Shown piece by piece: positions 39,975-49,317 of a stretch of DNA of 59,611 nucleotides; positions within the stretch are counted from its first letter, which is position 1, and each line of letters opens with the position of its first letter. Position numbers and translations under genes: made by a program. The notes beneath the pieces were generated by a model. It had not been told where the DNA came from, did no database searches, and saw only the letters and a list, made by a program, of their open reading frames with translations. The stretch comes from Mesorhizobium sp. LNHC252B00 (lineage in GTDB: Bacteria > Pseudomonadota > Alphaproteobacteria > Rhizobiales > Rhizobiaceae), in NCBI RefSeq assembly GCF_000502955.1, contig NZ_AYWO01000002.1, positions 10,001-69,611 of the forward strand. The letters run 5' to 3'.

Positions 39975-40616
39975 TCAGGCCGGTGGTGCGGCGTCCCGCC
40001 CTCTGGTTTCGCGATAATAGGACCAGAAAAGCCGCGATGCGACACCTCGCCACGGGCTCCATGATTCGGCGAGTTGGATCAGTGTTTTCTCCGGCGGACG
40101 CGGGTCTATGCCAAGCGCATGGCCGACCGCGCTCTGCAAGGCGACGTCGCGCGCGGGGAAGATGTCGGGATGCCCGGCGGCAAACAACAGGTATACTTCC
40201 GCCGTCCACGGACCGATGCCCGGCACCGCCGTCATCGTCGTGATCGCCTCCTGGGCATCGAGCCAATAGAGGTGATGCAGGTCGAGGCCGTCGACCACGG
40301 CTTTCGCAATTGCGATCAGGCCACGCTGCTTCGGCCGCGACAGGCCGGCCTCGCGAAACATGTCTTCGCCGGCAGCCAGGATAGCCTGCGGCGTCAGCGG
40401 ATCGACGAGCTTGGTCAGCCGACCGAAGATTGCATCGGCGCTGGCGCGCGACACTTGCTGGGAAACGACAATCGACGCCAGGCTTCGGAACCCCGGCTCT
40501 GAAAGCCGCAGCGGCACCTCGCCGGCCATGCCGCGCACCTTTTCCAGGCGTGGGTCGATCACGCAAAGCGCGTCGAGCCCCCGGGCAATGTCGTCCGATG
40601 TCACGATACGCTGCAT
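39975..40616 (-). CDS. DNA-3-methyladenine glycosylase II (AlkA type)
   Basis: A 213-residue HhH-GPD glycosylase. The helix-hairpin-helix is VPGIGPWTAEVYLLF and the catalytic Asp lies in DIFPARDVALQSAVG. The N-terminal helical region FRSLASIVVSQQVSRASADAI is typical. It removes alkylated bases in base-excision repair. The start at 40616 (MQRIVTSDDIARGL) has GAGGAA upstream; the open frame extends 30 codons beyond. It is divergent from gluQ with about 74 bp between. Confidence 0.92.
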   Translation of the reverse strand: MQRIVTSDDIARGLDALCVIDPRLEKVRGMAGEVPLRLSEPGFRSLASIVVSQQVSRASADAIFGRLTKLVDPLTPQAILAAGEDMFREAGLSRPKQRGLIAIAKAVVDGLDLHHLYWLDAQEAITTMTAVPGIGPWTAEVYLLFAAGHPDIFPARDVALQSAVGHALGIDPRPPEKTLIQLAESWSPWRGVASRLFWSYYRETRGRDAAPPA

Positions 40617-40690
40617 GCTTTCTTGTTCCTCGACCGGCTGCACGGTAGCAATTGGCAAAACCGCCGCACAACCCGATTGCCGCCCAAGAG

Positions 40691-41566
40691 ATGACACTCC
40701 TGACATTCCGCTTCGCGCCGAGCCCCAATGGCGAACTGCATCTCGGGCACGCCTATTCGGCGCTGCTCAACCAGAAGCTCGCGACACAGGCTGGCGGCCG
40801 CCTGCTGCTGCGCATTGAGGACATCGACACCACGCGCTGCACGCCGCAATTCGAGGCCGGCGTGCTTGACGATCTGAAATGGCTGGGGTTCGCCTGGGAA
40901 GAGCCGGTGCGCCGCCAGTCGGAGCATTTCGCCGAGTACAAGGCGATGCTTGACCGGCTGATCGCGGAAGAACTCGTCTATCCCGCCTTCATGAGCCGCG
41001 GCGAGATCCGCGCCTTTATCACCGACAGCGAAAAGCACGGACGCGACTGGCCGCGCGATCCCGACGGCGTACCGCTCTATCCCGCCGCCGACAAGGCGCT
41101 GCCGGTGAAGGAACGCAAGCGGCGGATCGCCGAAAACACGCCTTTCGCCTGGCGACTGGATGTCAGCGCGGCCATGGCGCGTGTCGGCAAGGCCCTGTCA
41201 TGGACCGAGTATTCCGACGAGACGCTGCTTGTGGCACGCTCTATCGAAGCCCGCCCACAGGACTGGGGCGACGTGATCGTGGCGCGTCGCGACATCCCGA
41301 CCAGCTACCACCTCGCCGTCGTCATGGACGATGCGCTGCAAGGCATCAGCCACGTCGTGCGCGGGCAGGATCTGTTTTCCGCCACCGCCGTGCAGCGCCT
41401 GCTGCAGGAACTCCTTGGGCTGCCGCAGCCTGCCTATTTCCATCATCGTCTAATCCTCGGGCCGGATGGACGAAAGCTGTCCAAGAGCCTCGGCGATACC
41501 GGCCTTGCCGCCTTGCGCCATGCCGGCGCATCACCCGAAGACATCAGGCGGATGGTCGGGCTTTGA
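40691..41566 (+). CDS. gluQ: Glutamyl-Q tRNA(Asp) synthetase
   Basis: A 291-residue truncated glutamyl-tRNA synthetase paralogue without anticodon-binding domain. HIGH-type motif: FAPSPNGELHLGHAYSALLN. KMSKS-type motif: GRKLSKSLGD. The signature region LLLRIEDIDTTRC and GVIVARRDIPTSYHLAVV-like DVIVARRDIPTSYHLAVVMDD fit GluQ-RS. It attaches glutamate to queuosine in tRNA-Asp. The zinc-ligand CxC seen in E. coli is replaced by AFM in YPAFMSRGEI, so the zinc site is probably lost. A TTG at 40652 is an alternative start. Confidence 0.93.
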   Translation: MTLLTFRFAPSPNGELHLGHAYSALLNQKLATQAGGRLLLRIEDIDTTRCTPQFEAGVLDDLKWLGFAWEEPVRRQSEHFAEYKAMLDRLIAEELVYPAFMSRGEIRAFITDSEKHGRDWPRDPDGVPLYPAADKALPVKERKRRIAENTPFAWRLDVSAAMARVGKALSWTEYSDETLLVARSIEARPQDWGDVIVARRDIPTSYHLAVVMDDALQGISHVVRGQDLFSATAVQRLLQELLGLPQPAYFHHRLILGPDGRKLSKSLGDTGLAALRHAGASPEDIRRMVGL

Positions 41567-41717
41567 GCCCGACGAGACCAGAGAACGGCCTGCCAAAATG
41601 CGCCGGCCGTTGAATTCCGATGATGTATGGATCAACGGTTTCACTTTGCGCGTCGCATTGAAGCGCAGTAGAGCAGCGCCACGTTCAACTTCTCCCCAGC
41701 ACGGCGGTCTCCGGAAC

Positions 41718-42623
41718 ATGCACAGCATCAAGCGGTTCATTCCCGCCACCTTCGTCGTCTTGTGGGCGACCGGCTTCATCGGCGCGCGCTATGCCATGCC
41801 ATGGGCGGAGCCGTTCACCTTCCTTGCCGCGCGTTTCGTCATCGCCGCCGTCCTGCTGGCCGTCCTGATGCTGGTGCTGGGCTCGAAAAGAGCCACCCGC
41901 GAGGAGGCATTGCATGCCACCGGCGCCGGCATACTGATGCACGGCGTCTATCTCGGTGCCGTGTTCTGGGCCATCCACCACGGCATGCCGGCCGGCTTTT
42001 CGGCCCTGATCGTCGGCCTGCAGCCGCTGATCACGGCGGTGCTTGCCGGCAAGCTTCTCGGCGAGGCGATCCTGCCACGCCACTGGCTTGGCCTTGGAAT
42101 CGGCCTCGTCGGCATCGTCATCGTGCTGTGGCCGAAGCTCGGCGCGCTCGGCGGCGGCGTAACAGCGGCGACACTGGCCGCCTCGCTGGTCTCGGTGCTC
42201 GGCATGAGCGCCGGCACCATCTGGCAGAAGCGCTTCGCATCCGGCGGCGACCTCGTCGCGGCGACCATGTGGCAATATGTCGGCGGCGCCTCGCTGATGC
42301 TCCTGGCTTCGCTCGCCTTCGAGACGCATTCGGTCGTCATCAACGGCGAATTGATCTTCGCCATGGCCTGGCTGGTGCTGGTGCTGTCGCTCGGCGCCAT
42401 CTTCCTGCTGATGGTGATGATCCGCGACGGCGAGATGTCGAAAGTGGCCTCGCTGTTCTATCTTGTGCCGGCGGTGACGGCCATCATCGCCTGGGCCTTG
42501 TTCGACGAGCAACTCAACGTGCTGCAGATTGCCGGCATGGCGATCACCACATTCGGCGTCGGCCTGGCAACGGGCACGGCAGACAAAGGGTGGAATTGTA
42601 GAATTGAGGAATTGAGGAATTGA
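41718..42623 (+). CDS. DMT-superfamily exporter (EamA family), C-terminus inside a satellite array
   Basis: A 301-residue membrane protein with ten helices in two EamA repeats. It opens with RFIPATFVVLWATGFIGARYAMPWAEP and later has FYLVPAVTAIIAWALFDEQLN, typical of the C-terminal repeat. The substrate is unknown. The last residues (IEELRN) and the stop codon are encoded by the first units of the 8-bp GAATTGAG array, so the original C-terminus has probably been replaced by repeat sequence. The ATG at 41718 was chosen because codons upstream overlap gluQ and do not look coding. It is convergent with yihY. Confidence 0.88.
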   Translation: MHSIKRFIPATFVVLWATGFIGARYAMPWAEPFTFLAARFVIAAVLLAVLMLVLGSKRATREEALHATGAGILMHGVYLGAVFWAIHHGMPAGFSALIVGLQPLITAVLAGKLLGEAILPRHWLGLGIGLVGIVIVLWPKLGALGGGVTAATLAASLVSVLGMSAGTIWQKRFASGGDLVAATMWQYVGGASLMLLASLAFETHSVVINGELIFAMAWLVLVLSLGAIFLLMVMIRDGEMSKVASLFYLVPAVTAIIAWALFDEQLNVLQIAGMAITTFGVGLATGTADKGWNCRIEELRN

Positions 42624-42743
42624 GGAATTGAGGAATTGAGGAATTGAGGAATTGAGGAATTGAGGAATTGAGGAAAATGGGGCCATCCGGTGCTGGGTGC
42701 CACTTCTTTAATTCTTCAATTCTTCAATTCTTCAATTCTCCAG
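42593..42743. repeat. 8-bp satellite array with complementary second array
   Basis: Nine perfect tandem copies of GAATTGAG run from 42601 to 42672, with a degenerate copy on the left. After a 31-bp spacer, about five copies of TTCTTCAA (three perfect) run from 42704 to 42743. The second unit is the reverse complement of the first with one difference, so the arms can fold together. In the plus-strand RNA the mismatch becomes a G-U pair. The element lies between the convergent exporter and yihY genes and may act as their shared transcript end. Confidence 0.9.
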
Positions 42744-42767
42744 TTCCCAAATCCTCCAATTCAGCCG

Positions 42768-43619
42768 TCATCCAACCCGGGCGCGGGCCTCCAGATAGCG
42801 GCTGATCGCGGCATTGAGCTCGCCGCCAAGGATGAAGATCGCCGAGACCATGTAGAGGAAGACCACGGCGATCATGATCGAGGCGAGGCCGGCATAGGTC
42901 GTCACGTAGGACGAGAAGTGGTCGAGATAGGTGGCGAAGACAGTCGAGCCGACAAGCCATCCGGACAGCGTGAAGATGATGCCCGGGACGATCGACACCA
43001 GGCGGCGCTTGCCCGCCGGCAACCAGAAATGGACGGCGAACAATCCGCCGACGATGACCGCCGAGGCGATCACATAACGCCACAGCGTGATGGTGCCCAT
43101 ATAGGGCTTGATCCAGTCGATATGGGCTTCGGCGAGCCGCGCCAGCAGCGGCGCGAACACCAGAAGCACGCTGATCGCCAGAAACCCGGCCGTTGCGATG
43201 AGCACGAAGATGATGCTCTGCACCCGGCGGTAGATGATGCCGCGCGTTTCCGAGACGCGATAGGCGCGGTTGAGCGACGTGCGCAGCGCCTCGATGCCGT
43301 TCGAGGCGAAGTAGGCGGCAAGCAGCACGCCATAGGTCAAGAGATCGGTGCGCCTGACGGTCAGCACATTGAGCACTTCGCGCGCGATCGGCTTGGCGAT
43401 CTGCTCGGGCCAGGTGTCGAACACAAGGTGCACGGCCGTGTCTGAGAACGCCTGCGCGCCGAGGAAGCTCGCCAGCGTCGTGGCAAAGATCAGGAATGGG
43501 AACAGGGCCATCAACGATGTGATCGCCAGATGGCTGGCCATCGCCCAGCCGTCATCGGTGTTGAAATGGCCAAGCGCGTCGTAGAGGACCCGTTTGAGTG
43601 CAACGATCTTCCGCAACAA
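42768..43619 (-). CDS. YihY/virulence factor BrkB family membrane protein
   Basis: A 283-residue membrane protein with six helices. Family features are ALGHFNTDDGWAMASHLAITSLMALFPFLIFA near the start, LLAAYFASNGIEALRTSLNRAY in the middle, and the C-terminal TYLDHFSSYVTTYAGLASIMIAVVFLYMVSAIFILGGELNA. It is sometimes misannotated as RNase BN. Function unknown. The chosen start is a TTG at 43619 with AGGG eight bases upstream; an ATG start in the longer frame would overlap the divergent SDR gene. The start is therefore uncertain by some tens of codons. Confidence 0.88.
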   Translation of the reverse strand: MLRKIVALKRVLYDALGHFNTDDGWAMASHLAITSLMALFPFLIFATTLASFLGAQAFSDTAVHLVFDTWPEQIAKPIAREVLNVLTVRRTDLLTYGVLLAAYFASNGIEALRTSLNRAYRVSETRGIIYRRVQSIIFVLIATAGFLAISVLLVFAPLLARLAEAHIDWIKPYMGTITLWRYVIASAVIVGGLFAVHFWLPAGKRRLVSIVPGIIFTLSGWLVGSTVFATYLDHFSSYVTTYAGLASIMIAVVFLYMVSAIFILGGELNAAISRYLEARARVG

Positions 43620-43674
43620 GAACCGTGCCCTCCAATTGTCTCCACGCCGGGAATATGGGAAGGGATTGCGGCAA

Positions 43675-44541
43675 ATGGCAACCCTTGGCGAAACCACGAA
43701 CAGTTCAACGCAAGAGTTGCGCCCGATCATCGTCACCGGCGCATCTTCCGGAATTGGTGCGTATTGCGCCCGTGCGTTAAAGGCGGAAGGCTGGCGGGTG
43801 TTCGCCACCGCGCGCAAGCCGCAGGACATCGCCGCCCTCGAGATCGACGGTATCGAGGCTTTCTATCTCGATTATTGCGAACCGGATTCCATCGCCGCGC
43901 TGGTGGCGGCGGTGCTCGAACGCACCGGCGGCAGGCTCGACGCCCTGTTCAACAATGGCGCCTATGCGCAAGGCGGCGCCGTCGAGGATCTGCCCGTTGC
44001 CGCGCTCAAGGAGCAGTTCGAGGCGAATTTCTTCGGCTGGCATGACCTGACCCGCCGGCTGGTGCCGGTGATGCGCCGCCAGGGGCACGGCCGCATCGTC
44101 CACTGCTCGTCGATCCTCGGTTTGATGCCAGTGCGTTTTCGCGGCGCCTATTCGGCATCGAAACACGCCTTGGAGGCCTTGATGCTCTGCCAGCGCCAGG
44201 AACTGGCCGGCAGCGGCATCCATGTCTCTCTGATCGAGCCCGGGCCGGTAAAGTCGAAAATCGCCAGCAACGCGCTGCCCTGGTTCTTGAAGCACATCGA
44301 GCACGAGACTTCAGTCCACCGCCTCGACTATGCGGCGCAACTGGAGCGGCTGCGGGCCGGCGGCAGTCAATCGGCCTTGAAACCCGGACCGGAGGTGGTT
44401 CATGCGGCGCTGCGCCATGCACTTCTGTCGCGGCGCCCGCGCCCGCACTATGTGGTAACAGTGCCGGCCAGAATCGGTGCGGCGCTCAAACGCATCCTGC
44501 CCGCTTCGATGCTCTATCGCCTGCTCGCCAAGCGAGCCTGA
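43675..44541 (+). CDS. SDR family oxidoreductase
   Basis: A 288-residue short-chain dehydrogenase. The NAD(P)-binding GxxxGxG is PIIVTGASSGIGAYCARAL. NNGAYAQGG stands for the NNAG motif. The catalytic Ser is in IVHCSSILGLMP, with YSASKHALEAL giving the YxxxK pair. The substrate is unknown. A hydrophobic C-terminal segment may attach it to the membrane. The ATG at 43675 is the family-like start. It is divergent from yihY. Confidence 0.92.
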   Translation: MATLGETTNSSTQELRPIIVTGASSGIGAYCARALKAEGWRVFATARKPQDIAALEIDGIEAFYLDYCEPDSIAALVAAVLERTGGRLDALFNNGAYAQGGAVEDLPVAALKEQFEANFFGWHDLTRRLVPVMRRQGHGRIVHCSSILGLMPVRFRGAYSASKHALEALMLCQRQELAGSGIHVSLIEPGPVKSKIASNALPWFLKHIEHETSVHRLDYAAQLERLRAGGSQSALKPGPEVVHAALRHALLSRRPRPHYVVTVPARIGAALKRILPASMLYRLLAKRA

Positions 44542-44565
44542 AGCCAAACAACTGGAAACGCAATA

Positions 44566-44757
44566 ATGGCATCCGTCTTCAACATCCTCGCCATCCTGGT
44601 CATGGTCGCCGTGGTGATCGTCCTCGTTCGCGGCCTTATCAACATGATGCGAGGCGGTTCCGGCTTCACCTCGAACAAGCTGATGCAGACGCGCGTTCTG
44701 TTGCAGGCCGTGGCGCTGGCGCTGATCCTGCTTGCGGTGTATTTCACCCGCAAGTGA
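44566..44757 (+). CDS. Twin-transmembrane protein with HIG1-like domain
   Basis: A 63-residue protein with two transmembrane helices (NILAILVMVAVVIVLVRGLI and VLLQAVALALILLAVYF) joined by a polar loop, SNKLMQTRV. The loop and spacing match the hypoxia-induced HIG1_N domain found in respiratory supercomplex factors. Small alphaproteobacterial versions are of unknown role but may associate with cytochrome oxidase. The PduO gene begins 23 bp downstream on the same strand. Confidence 0.8.
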   Translation: MASVFNILAILVMVAVVIVLVRGLINMMRGGSGFTSNKLMQTRVLLQAVALALILLAVYFTRK

Positions 44758-44780
44758 GATATCGGCTGCCGGGAGGCGAC

Positions 44781-45362
44781 GTGGTCAAGCTCAACAAGAT
44801 CTACACCCGCACCGGCGATGACGGCACCACGGGTCTCGGCACCGGCGAACGGCGACTGAAATCCGATCTGCGGGTGGACGCCTACGGCACCGTCGACGAG
44901 GCCAATGCCTGCATCGGCATCGCCAGGGTCCACACGGCATCGAGCCACCCCGCGATCGACGCCATGCTCTCCCGCATCCAGAACGATCTATTCGATCTCG
45001 GCGCGGATCTCGCCGTGCCCGACGACGGCAAGCCGCTGGGCTATGAGCCGCTTCGCATCGTCGCCGTGCAGACCGATCGGGTCGAGAAGGAGATCGACCT
45101 GCTCAACAAGGGGCTCCAGCCGCTCAAATCCTTCGTGCTCAATGGCGGCACACCGGCGGCCGCCGCCCTGCACCTCGCCCGCACCGTGGCACGGCGGGCC
45201 GAACGGCTGATGGTGGCCCTGGCCCAGGACCCGAACGAACACGTCAACAGCGACGGACTGAAATACATCAACCGCGTCTCGGATTTCCTGTTTGTCGCCG
45301 CCCGGGCGGTCAATGACAACGGAAACGCCGACGTGTTATGGGTTCCGGGCAAGAACCGCTGA
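44781..45362 (+). CDS. PduO-type ATP:cob(I)alamin adenosyltransferase
   Basis: A 193-residue enzyme. It begins VVKLNKIYTRTGDDGTTGLGTGERRLKSD, the ATP-binding loop of the family. Later it shows VDAYGTVDEANACIGIAR and the conserved Arg/Glu region LARTVARRAERLMVAL..DPNEH...YINRVSDFLFVAARAVN. It makes adenosylcobalamin from cob(I)alamin, the cofactor of methylmalonyl-CoA mutase. The GTG start at 44781 has GGGAGG upstream. Its neighbours (HIG1-like, rhomboid) have no obvious functional tie. Confidence 0.95.
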   Translation: MVKLNKIYTRTGDDGTTGLGTGERRLKSDLRVDAYGTVDEANACIGIARVHTASSHPAIDAMLSRIQNDLFDLGADLAVPDDGKPLGYEPLRIVAVQTDRVEKEIDLLNKGLQPLKSFVLNGGTPAAAALHLARTVARRAERLMVALAQDPNEHVNSDGLKYINRVSDFLFVAARAVNDNGNADVLWVPGKNR

Positions 45363-45389
45363 TTGTCGAAAGCCGAAGGGGCCTGCGGC

Positions 45390-46190
45390 ATGTTCATCCC
45401 GCTCTACGATACCAACAGGCTGCGGCACATCAGGCTGCAATATGTGACGATCGGGCTGATCGCGGTCAACGCCCTGGTCTACCTCGCCACTGCGATCGGC
45501 GGCGAGAATTTCTCCAATGCCGCCGTGCTTGGCCTCGGCTTCATCCCCTCGGTCGTGCATGACACCGCCGAACTCGACCCGCGCTTTGTCGTCATCCCCG
45601 AAAGCCTGAGCTATCTCACCTATTCCTTCCTGCACGCCGACATCTTCCACCTCGGCGGCAACATGCTGTTCCTGTGGGTGTTTGGCGACAATGTCGAGGA
45701 TGCGCTCGGCCACGTCCGCTATCTCATCTTCTACCTGTTGTGCGCCGTTGCGGGAGCGGCCTTCCAGGGGCTCGTCGCCTGGGATTCGCAGGTGCCGCTG
45801 ATCGGCGCGTCCGGGGCCATCGCCGGCGTGGTCGTCGCCTATCTGATCCTTTATCCCAGAGTAAAGGTCTGGGTGCTGGCCTTTGCCCGCATCCCGTTGC
45901 GCATTCCGGCCTTCATCCCGCTCATTCTGTGGGTGCTGTTCCAGGTGGTGATGTTTGCCGCCGGCGGCGAGGATCAGATCTCCTGGGCCTGCCACATCGG
46001 CGGCATCATCGCCGGCGCCGTTCTGGTGCTCATATTGCGCAGCCGCGGTGTGCCGCTGTTTGCAGGCCCTGACGAAGATGTCGCGCCCAGCGCTCCCACC
46101 CAACAGCCGGTTGCTACGGAACCGCTGATCCCCGACCCACCCGCCGCGACACCGCGCTGGGGGCGAGGAAACGCGTCCAGCTCGGACTGA
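45390..46190 (+). CDS. Rhomboid family intramembrane serine protease
   Basis: A 266-residue membrane protease. It has the L1-loop/helix 2 motif HADIFHLGGNMLFLWVFGDNVE (HxxxN), the catalytic Ser in LIGASGAIAGVV, and the catalytic His in CHIGGIIAG. The cytoplasmic C-terminus is Pro-rich and disordered. It cuts transmembrane proteins within the membrane; targets are unknown. The ATG at 45390 (MFIPLYDTN) has AAGGGG upstream. It closely follows the PduO gene, so the three genes from 44566 are probably one operon. Confidence 0.94.
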   Translation: MFIPLYDTNRLRHIRLQYVTIGLIAVNALVYLATAIGGENFSNAAVLGLGFIPSVVHDTAELDPRFVVIPESLSYLTYSFLHADIFHLGGNMLFLWVFGDNVEDALGHVRYLIFYLLCAVAGAAFQGLVAWDSQVPLIGASGAIAGVVVAYLILYPRVKVWVLAFARIPLRIPAFIPLILWVLFQVVMFAAGGEDQISWACHIGGIIAGAVLVLILRSRGVPLFAGPDEDVAPSAPTQQPVATEPLIPDPPAATPRWGRGNASSSD

Positions 46191-46373
46191 ACCGATTTGA
46201 GCAGCTTGCGGCGTATTGACGTGCAGGGTTGCCGCAACTACGGAAACGTCTCCGCCGCAGCCTAAGGCGGTCAAAGACCAGAATTTCCATCCGGAATGTC
46301 GGCTTTCGACAACTCAGCAGGGGCGCAGGCTGCTATAGGCGCGCCCAACTATCTCAAGAGAGGTGACAGGCAA

Positions 46374-47123
46374 ATGAAGATCCTTGTGCCCGTGAAGCGG
46401 GTTGTGGATGCGAATGTGAAGGTTCGCGTGAAGGCCGATGGTTCGGCGGTTGAACTCGCCAACGTCAAGATGGCGATGAACCCGTTCGACGAGATCGCTG
46501 TGGAAGAAGCAATCCGGCTGAAGGAAGCCGGCAAGGCGGAAGAGATCATCGTCGTGTCGATCGGCCCGCAGCAGGCGCAGGAAACCCTGCGCACCGCGCT
46601 CGCCATGGGCGCCGACCGCGCCATTCTGGTCAAGACCGACGAGCAGACCGAGCCGCTCGGCGTCGCCAAGGTGCTGAAGGGCGTGGTCGAGGCAGAGCAG
46701 CCCGGCCTCGTCATCCTCGGCAAGCAGGCGATCGACGACGATTCCAACCAGACCGGCCAGATGCTGGCGGCGCTTCTGGGCTGGGCGCAGGGCACCTTCG
46801 CTTCCAAGGTCGTGCTCGACGGCGACAAGGCCAAGGTGACGCGCGAAGTCGATGGCGGCCTGCAGACCGTGGAATTGAAGATGCCGGCGATCGTGACCGC
46901 CGACCTTCGCCTCAACCAGCCGCGCTATGCCTCGCTGCCCAACATCATGAAGGCAAAGAAGAAGCAGCTCGACGAGAAATCGCCCGCCGACTACGGAGCC
47001 GACGTCAAGCCGCGCCTCAAGGTCATCAAGACCGAGGAGCCAGGTGGCCGCAAGGCGGGCGTCAAGGTCAAGAGCGTCGCCGAACTGGTCGACAAGCTGA
47101 AGAACGAAGCCGGCGTGCTCTAG
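46374..47123 (+). CDS. etfB: Electron transfer flavoprotein, beta subunit
   Basis: A 249-residue EtfB. It starts [20 protein letters not shown]. The AMP-binding and family signature regions are present: [24 protein letters not shown], and [18 protein letters not shown] near the C-terminus. With EtfA it carries electrons from acyl-CoA and other flavin dehydrogenases to ETF-quinone oxidoreductase. The upstream in-frame extension to 46296 is not conserved-looking. etfA follows after an unusually long 156-bp gap with a hairpin. Confidence 0.97.
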   Translation: MKILVPVKRVVDANVKVRVKADGSAVELANVKMAMNPFDEIAVEEAIRLKEAGKAEEIIVVSIGPQQAQETLRTALAMGADRAILVKTDEQTEPLGVAKVLKGVVEAEQPGLVILGKQAIDDDSNQTGQMLAALLGWAQGTFASKVVLDGDKAKVTREVDGGLQTVELKMPAIVTADLRLNQPRYASLPNIMKAKKKQLDEKSPADYGADVKPRLKVIKTEEPGGRKAGVKVKSVAELVDKLKNEAGVL

Positions 47124-47137
47124 GAAATCCGATGAGG

Positions 47138-47191
47138 CCGGCCTGCAAACGGCCGGTTTCTCCGCTTCCGGTGCTCACGTACTGAAGTACG
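47138..47191 (+). repeat. Hairpins in the etfB-etfA gap
   Basis: CCGGCC-tgcaaac-GGCCGG-TTTCT (47138-47161) is terminator-like and lies 15 bp after the etfB stop. It is followed by the palindrome CGTACT-ga-AGTACG (47178-47191) within text (gctccgctccggttctcg) that I recall as a dispersed Mesorhizobium repeat. It may partly terminate or stabilise the etfB message. Confidence 0.5.
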
Positions 47192-47279
47192 CTCCGCTCC
47201 GGTTCTCGAAACCAACCGTTTTCGACTCGGCCTGACCGGATTTCAGGGAGCCGCGAAACGAAAGTCAGGAATATCATCA

Positions 47280-48209
47280 ATGGCTATTCTTCTGATTGCC
47301 GAACACGACAACGCCACCCTTTCCGACCAGACCGCCAAGGCGCTGTCGGCGGCCCTGCAGATCGGTTCGGACGTGCATGTGCTGGTGGCTGGCAAGAGCG
47401 CCAAGAGCGCAGCCGATGCTGCCGCCAAGCTGAAGGGCGTCACCAAGGTGCTGCTCGCGGAAGCCGACGAACTCGCCGAGCGTCTCGCCGAACCGACAGC
47501 GGCACTGGTCGTGTCGCTGGCAGGCGCCTACGACACCATCATCGCGCCGGCGACCTCGTCGGGCAAGAATGTCGCGCCGCGCGTGGCTGCCCTGCTCGAC
47601 GTCGCGCAGGTCTCCGAAATCATCGAAGTGGTATCGCCCGACACCTTCAAGCGGCCGATCTATGCCGGCAACGCCATCCAGACGGTGCAGTCGAGCGACG
47701 CCAAGAAGGTGATCACTGTCCGCACCGCCTCCTTCCAGGCTGCCCCCGAAGGCGGCTCGGCGGCGGTCGAGACCGTCAAGGCGGCGACCAATCCCGACCT
47801 GTCCTCCTTCGTCGAAAACAAGCTTTCGGAGACCGACCGTCCGGAACTGACCTCGGCCAAGATCATCATCTCGGGCGGCCGCGCGCTCGGTTCCTCGGAG
47901 AAGTTCCAGGAAGTCATCCTGCCGGTCGCCGACAAGCTCGGTGCCGCCGTCGGCGCTTCGCGCGCCGCCGTCGATGCCGGCTATGCGCCGAACGACTGGC
48001 AGGTCGGCCAGACCGGCAAGGTCGTCGCCCCCGATCTCTACATCGCGGTAGGCATCTCCGGCGCCATCCAGCACCTCGCCGGCATGAAGGATTCGAAGGT
48101 CATCGTCGCCATCAACAAGGACGAGGAGGCGCCGATCTTCCAGGTTGCCGACTACGGCCTCGTCGGCGATCTCTTCGTCATCCTGCCGGAGTTGCAAAAG
48201 GCGCTTTGA
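47280..48209 (+). CDS. etfA: Electron transfer flavoprotein, alpha subunit
   Basis: A 309-residue EtfA. The FAD-binding C-terminal half has [73 protein letters not shown]. All are hallmark segments. It forms the heterodimer with EtfB in the cytoplasm. AGGA precedes the ATG. An intrinsic terminator follows at 48240. Confidence 0.98.
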   Translation: MAILLIAEHDNATLSDQTAKALSAALQIGSDVHVLVAGKSAKSAADAAAKLKGVTKVLLAEADELAERLAEPTAALVVSLAGAYDTIIAPATSSGKNVAPRVAALLDVAQVSEIIEVVSPDTFKRPIYAGNAIQTVQSSDAKKVITVRTASFQAAPEGGSAAVETVKAATNPDLSSFVENKLSETDRPELTSAKIIISGGRALGSSEKFQEVILPVADKLGAAVGASRAAVDAGYAPNDWQVGQTGKVVAPDLYIAVGISGAIQHLAGMKDSKVIVAINKDEEAPIFQVADYGLVGDLFVILPELQKAL

Positions 48210-48239
48210 CGCTTTCTGCCAAAGCGTATTAAATAGTGA

Positions 48240-48275
48240 GGGCGGGGTAGACGAAGTCGCCCCGCCCTTTTAGTT
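48240..48275 (+). terminator. Intrinsic terminator after etfA
   Basis: GGGCGGGG pairs with CCCCGCCC (8 bp, 12-base loop that can pair further) and is followed by TTTTAGTTT. It lies about 30 bp after the etfA stop and separates etfBA from the dehydrogenase gene. Confidence 0.85.
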
Positions 48276-48325
48276 TGCACCGCACAAAAAGCAGGCCGCA
48301 AAGGCATTTTGACGGGATCGGTGTA

Positions 48326-49204
48326 ATGAGCAAGATCGAGACGATCGGCATCATCGGCGCGGGCCAGATGGGCGGAGGTATCGCCCATGTCTCCGCGCTT
48401 TCGGGCTACAAGGTGCTGATCTACGATATATCGCCCGACCGCATCGAGAAGGGCATCGCCACCATCAGCGGCAACATGGCCCGCCAGGTGGGTTCCGGCA
48501 AGCTCGAAGAGAAGGTGCGCAACGAAGCGATGGCGCGCATCTCTTCCGCGCCAGCGATGGCGGATCTTGCCGGCGCCGATCTGGTGATCGAGGCGGCGAC
48601 CGAGGACGAGACCGTCAAGCGCAAGATCTACGCCCAGCTCTGTCCGCAGCTCAATCCCGAAGCCATCCTGGCGACCAACACTTCGTCGATCTCGATCACG
48701 CGGCTTGCCGCGCAAACCGACCGGCCGGAGCGGTTCATCGGCATACATTTCATGAACCCGGTGCCGCTGATGAAGCTGGTCGAACTGGTGCGCGGCATCG
48801 CCACCGAGGACCGGACCTTCGAGGCGGCCAAGACCTTTGTGAAGCAGCTCGACAAGACGATCACGGTCTCGGAGGATTTTCCGGCCTTCATAGTCAATCG
48901 CATCCTGCTGCCGATGATCAACGAAGCGATCTACACGCTCTATGAGGGTGTCGGCTCGGTCGACGCCATCGACACCGCCATGCGGCTCGGCGCCAACCAT
49001 CCGATGGGGCCGCTGCAGCTTGCCGATTTCATTGGTCTCGATACCTGCCTGTCGATCATGCAGGTGCTGCACGACGGCCTGTCGGATTCGAAATACCGTC
49101 CTTGCCCCCTGCTGGTGAAATATGTCGAGGCCGGCTGGCTCGGCCGCAAGACCGGGCGCGGCTTCTACGACTATCGCGGCGAGCATCCCGTTCCGACGCG
49201 CTGA
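48326..49204 (+). CDS. hbdA: 3-hydroxybutyryl-CoA dehydrogenase
   Basis: A 292-residue 3-hydroxyacyl-CoA dehydrogenase of the short type. The NAD-binding GxGxxG is [16 protein letters not shown]. The catalytic region is [18 protein letters not shown], with the catalytic His in HFMNP. The C-terminal domain has [19 protein letters not shown] and ends with TGRGFYDY. It oxidises or forms 3-hydroxybutyryl-CoA in short-chain fatty acid and polyhydroxybutyrate-related metabolism. It lies next to etfBA, which fits acyl-CoA oxidation. A terminator separates it from etfA, so it likely has its own promoter. Confidence 0.95.
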   Translation: MSKIETIGIIGAGQMGGGIAHVSALSGYKVLIYDISPDRIEKGIATISGNMARQVGSGKLEEKVRNEAMARISSAPAMADLAGADLVIEAATEDETVKRKIYAQLCPQLNPEAILATNTSSISITRLAAQTDRPERFIGIHFMNPVPLMKLVELVRGIATEDRTFEAAKTFVKQLDKTITVSEDFPAFIVNRILLPMINEAIYTLYEGVGSVDAIDTAMRLGANHPMGPLQLADFIGLDTCLSIMQVLHDGLSDSKYRPCPLLVKYVEAGWLGRKTGRGFYDYRGEHPVPTR

Positions 49205-49317
49205 TCAGATTCGCGTCAGCAGCAGGCTCTTTTCGGGACCGGTTCTGATCGAGACCGACAAACAGTTGCCGGGATGATCAAGGATTGGTGAGCACGTGCC
49301 GTGTTCGCGGTGACGCA

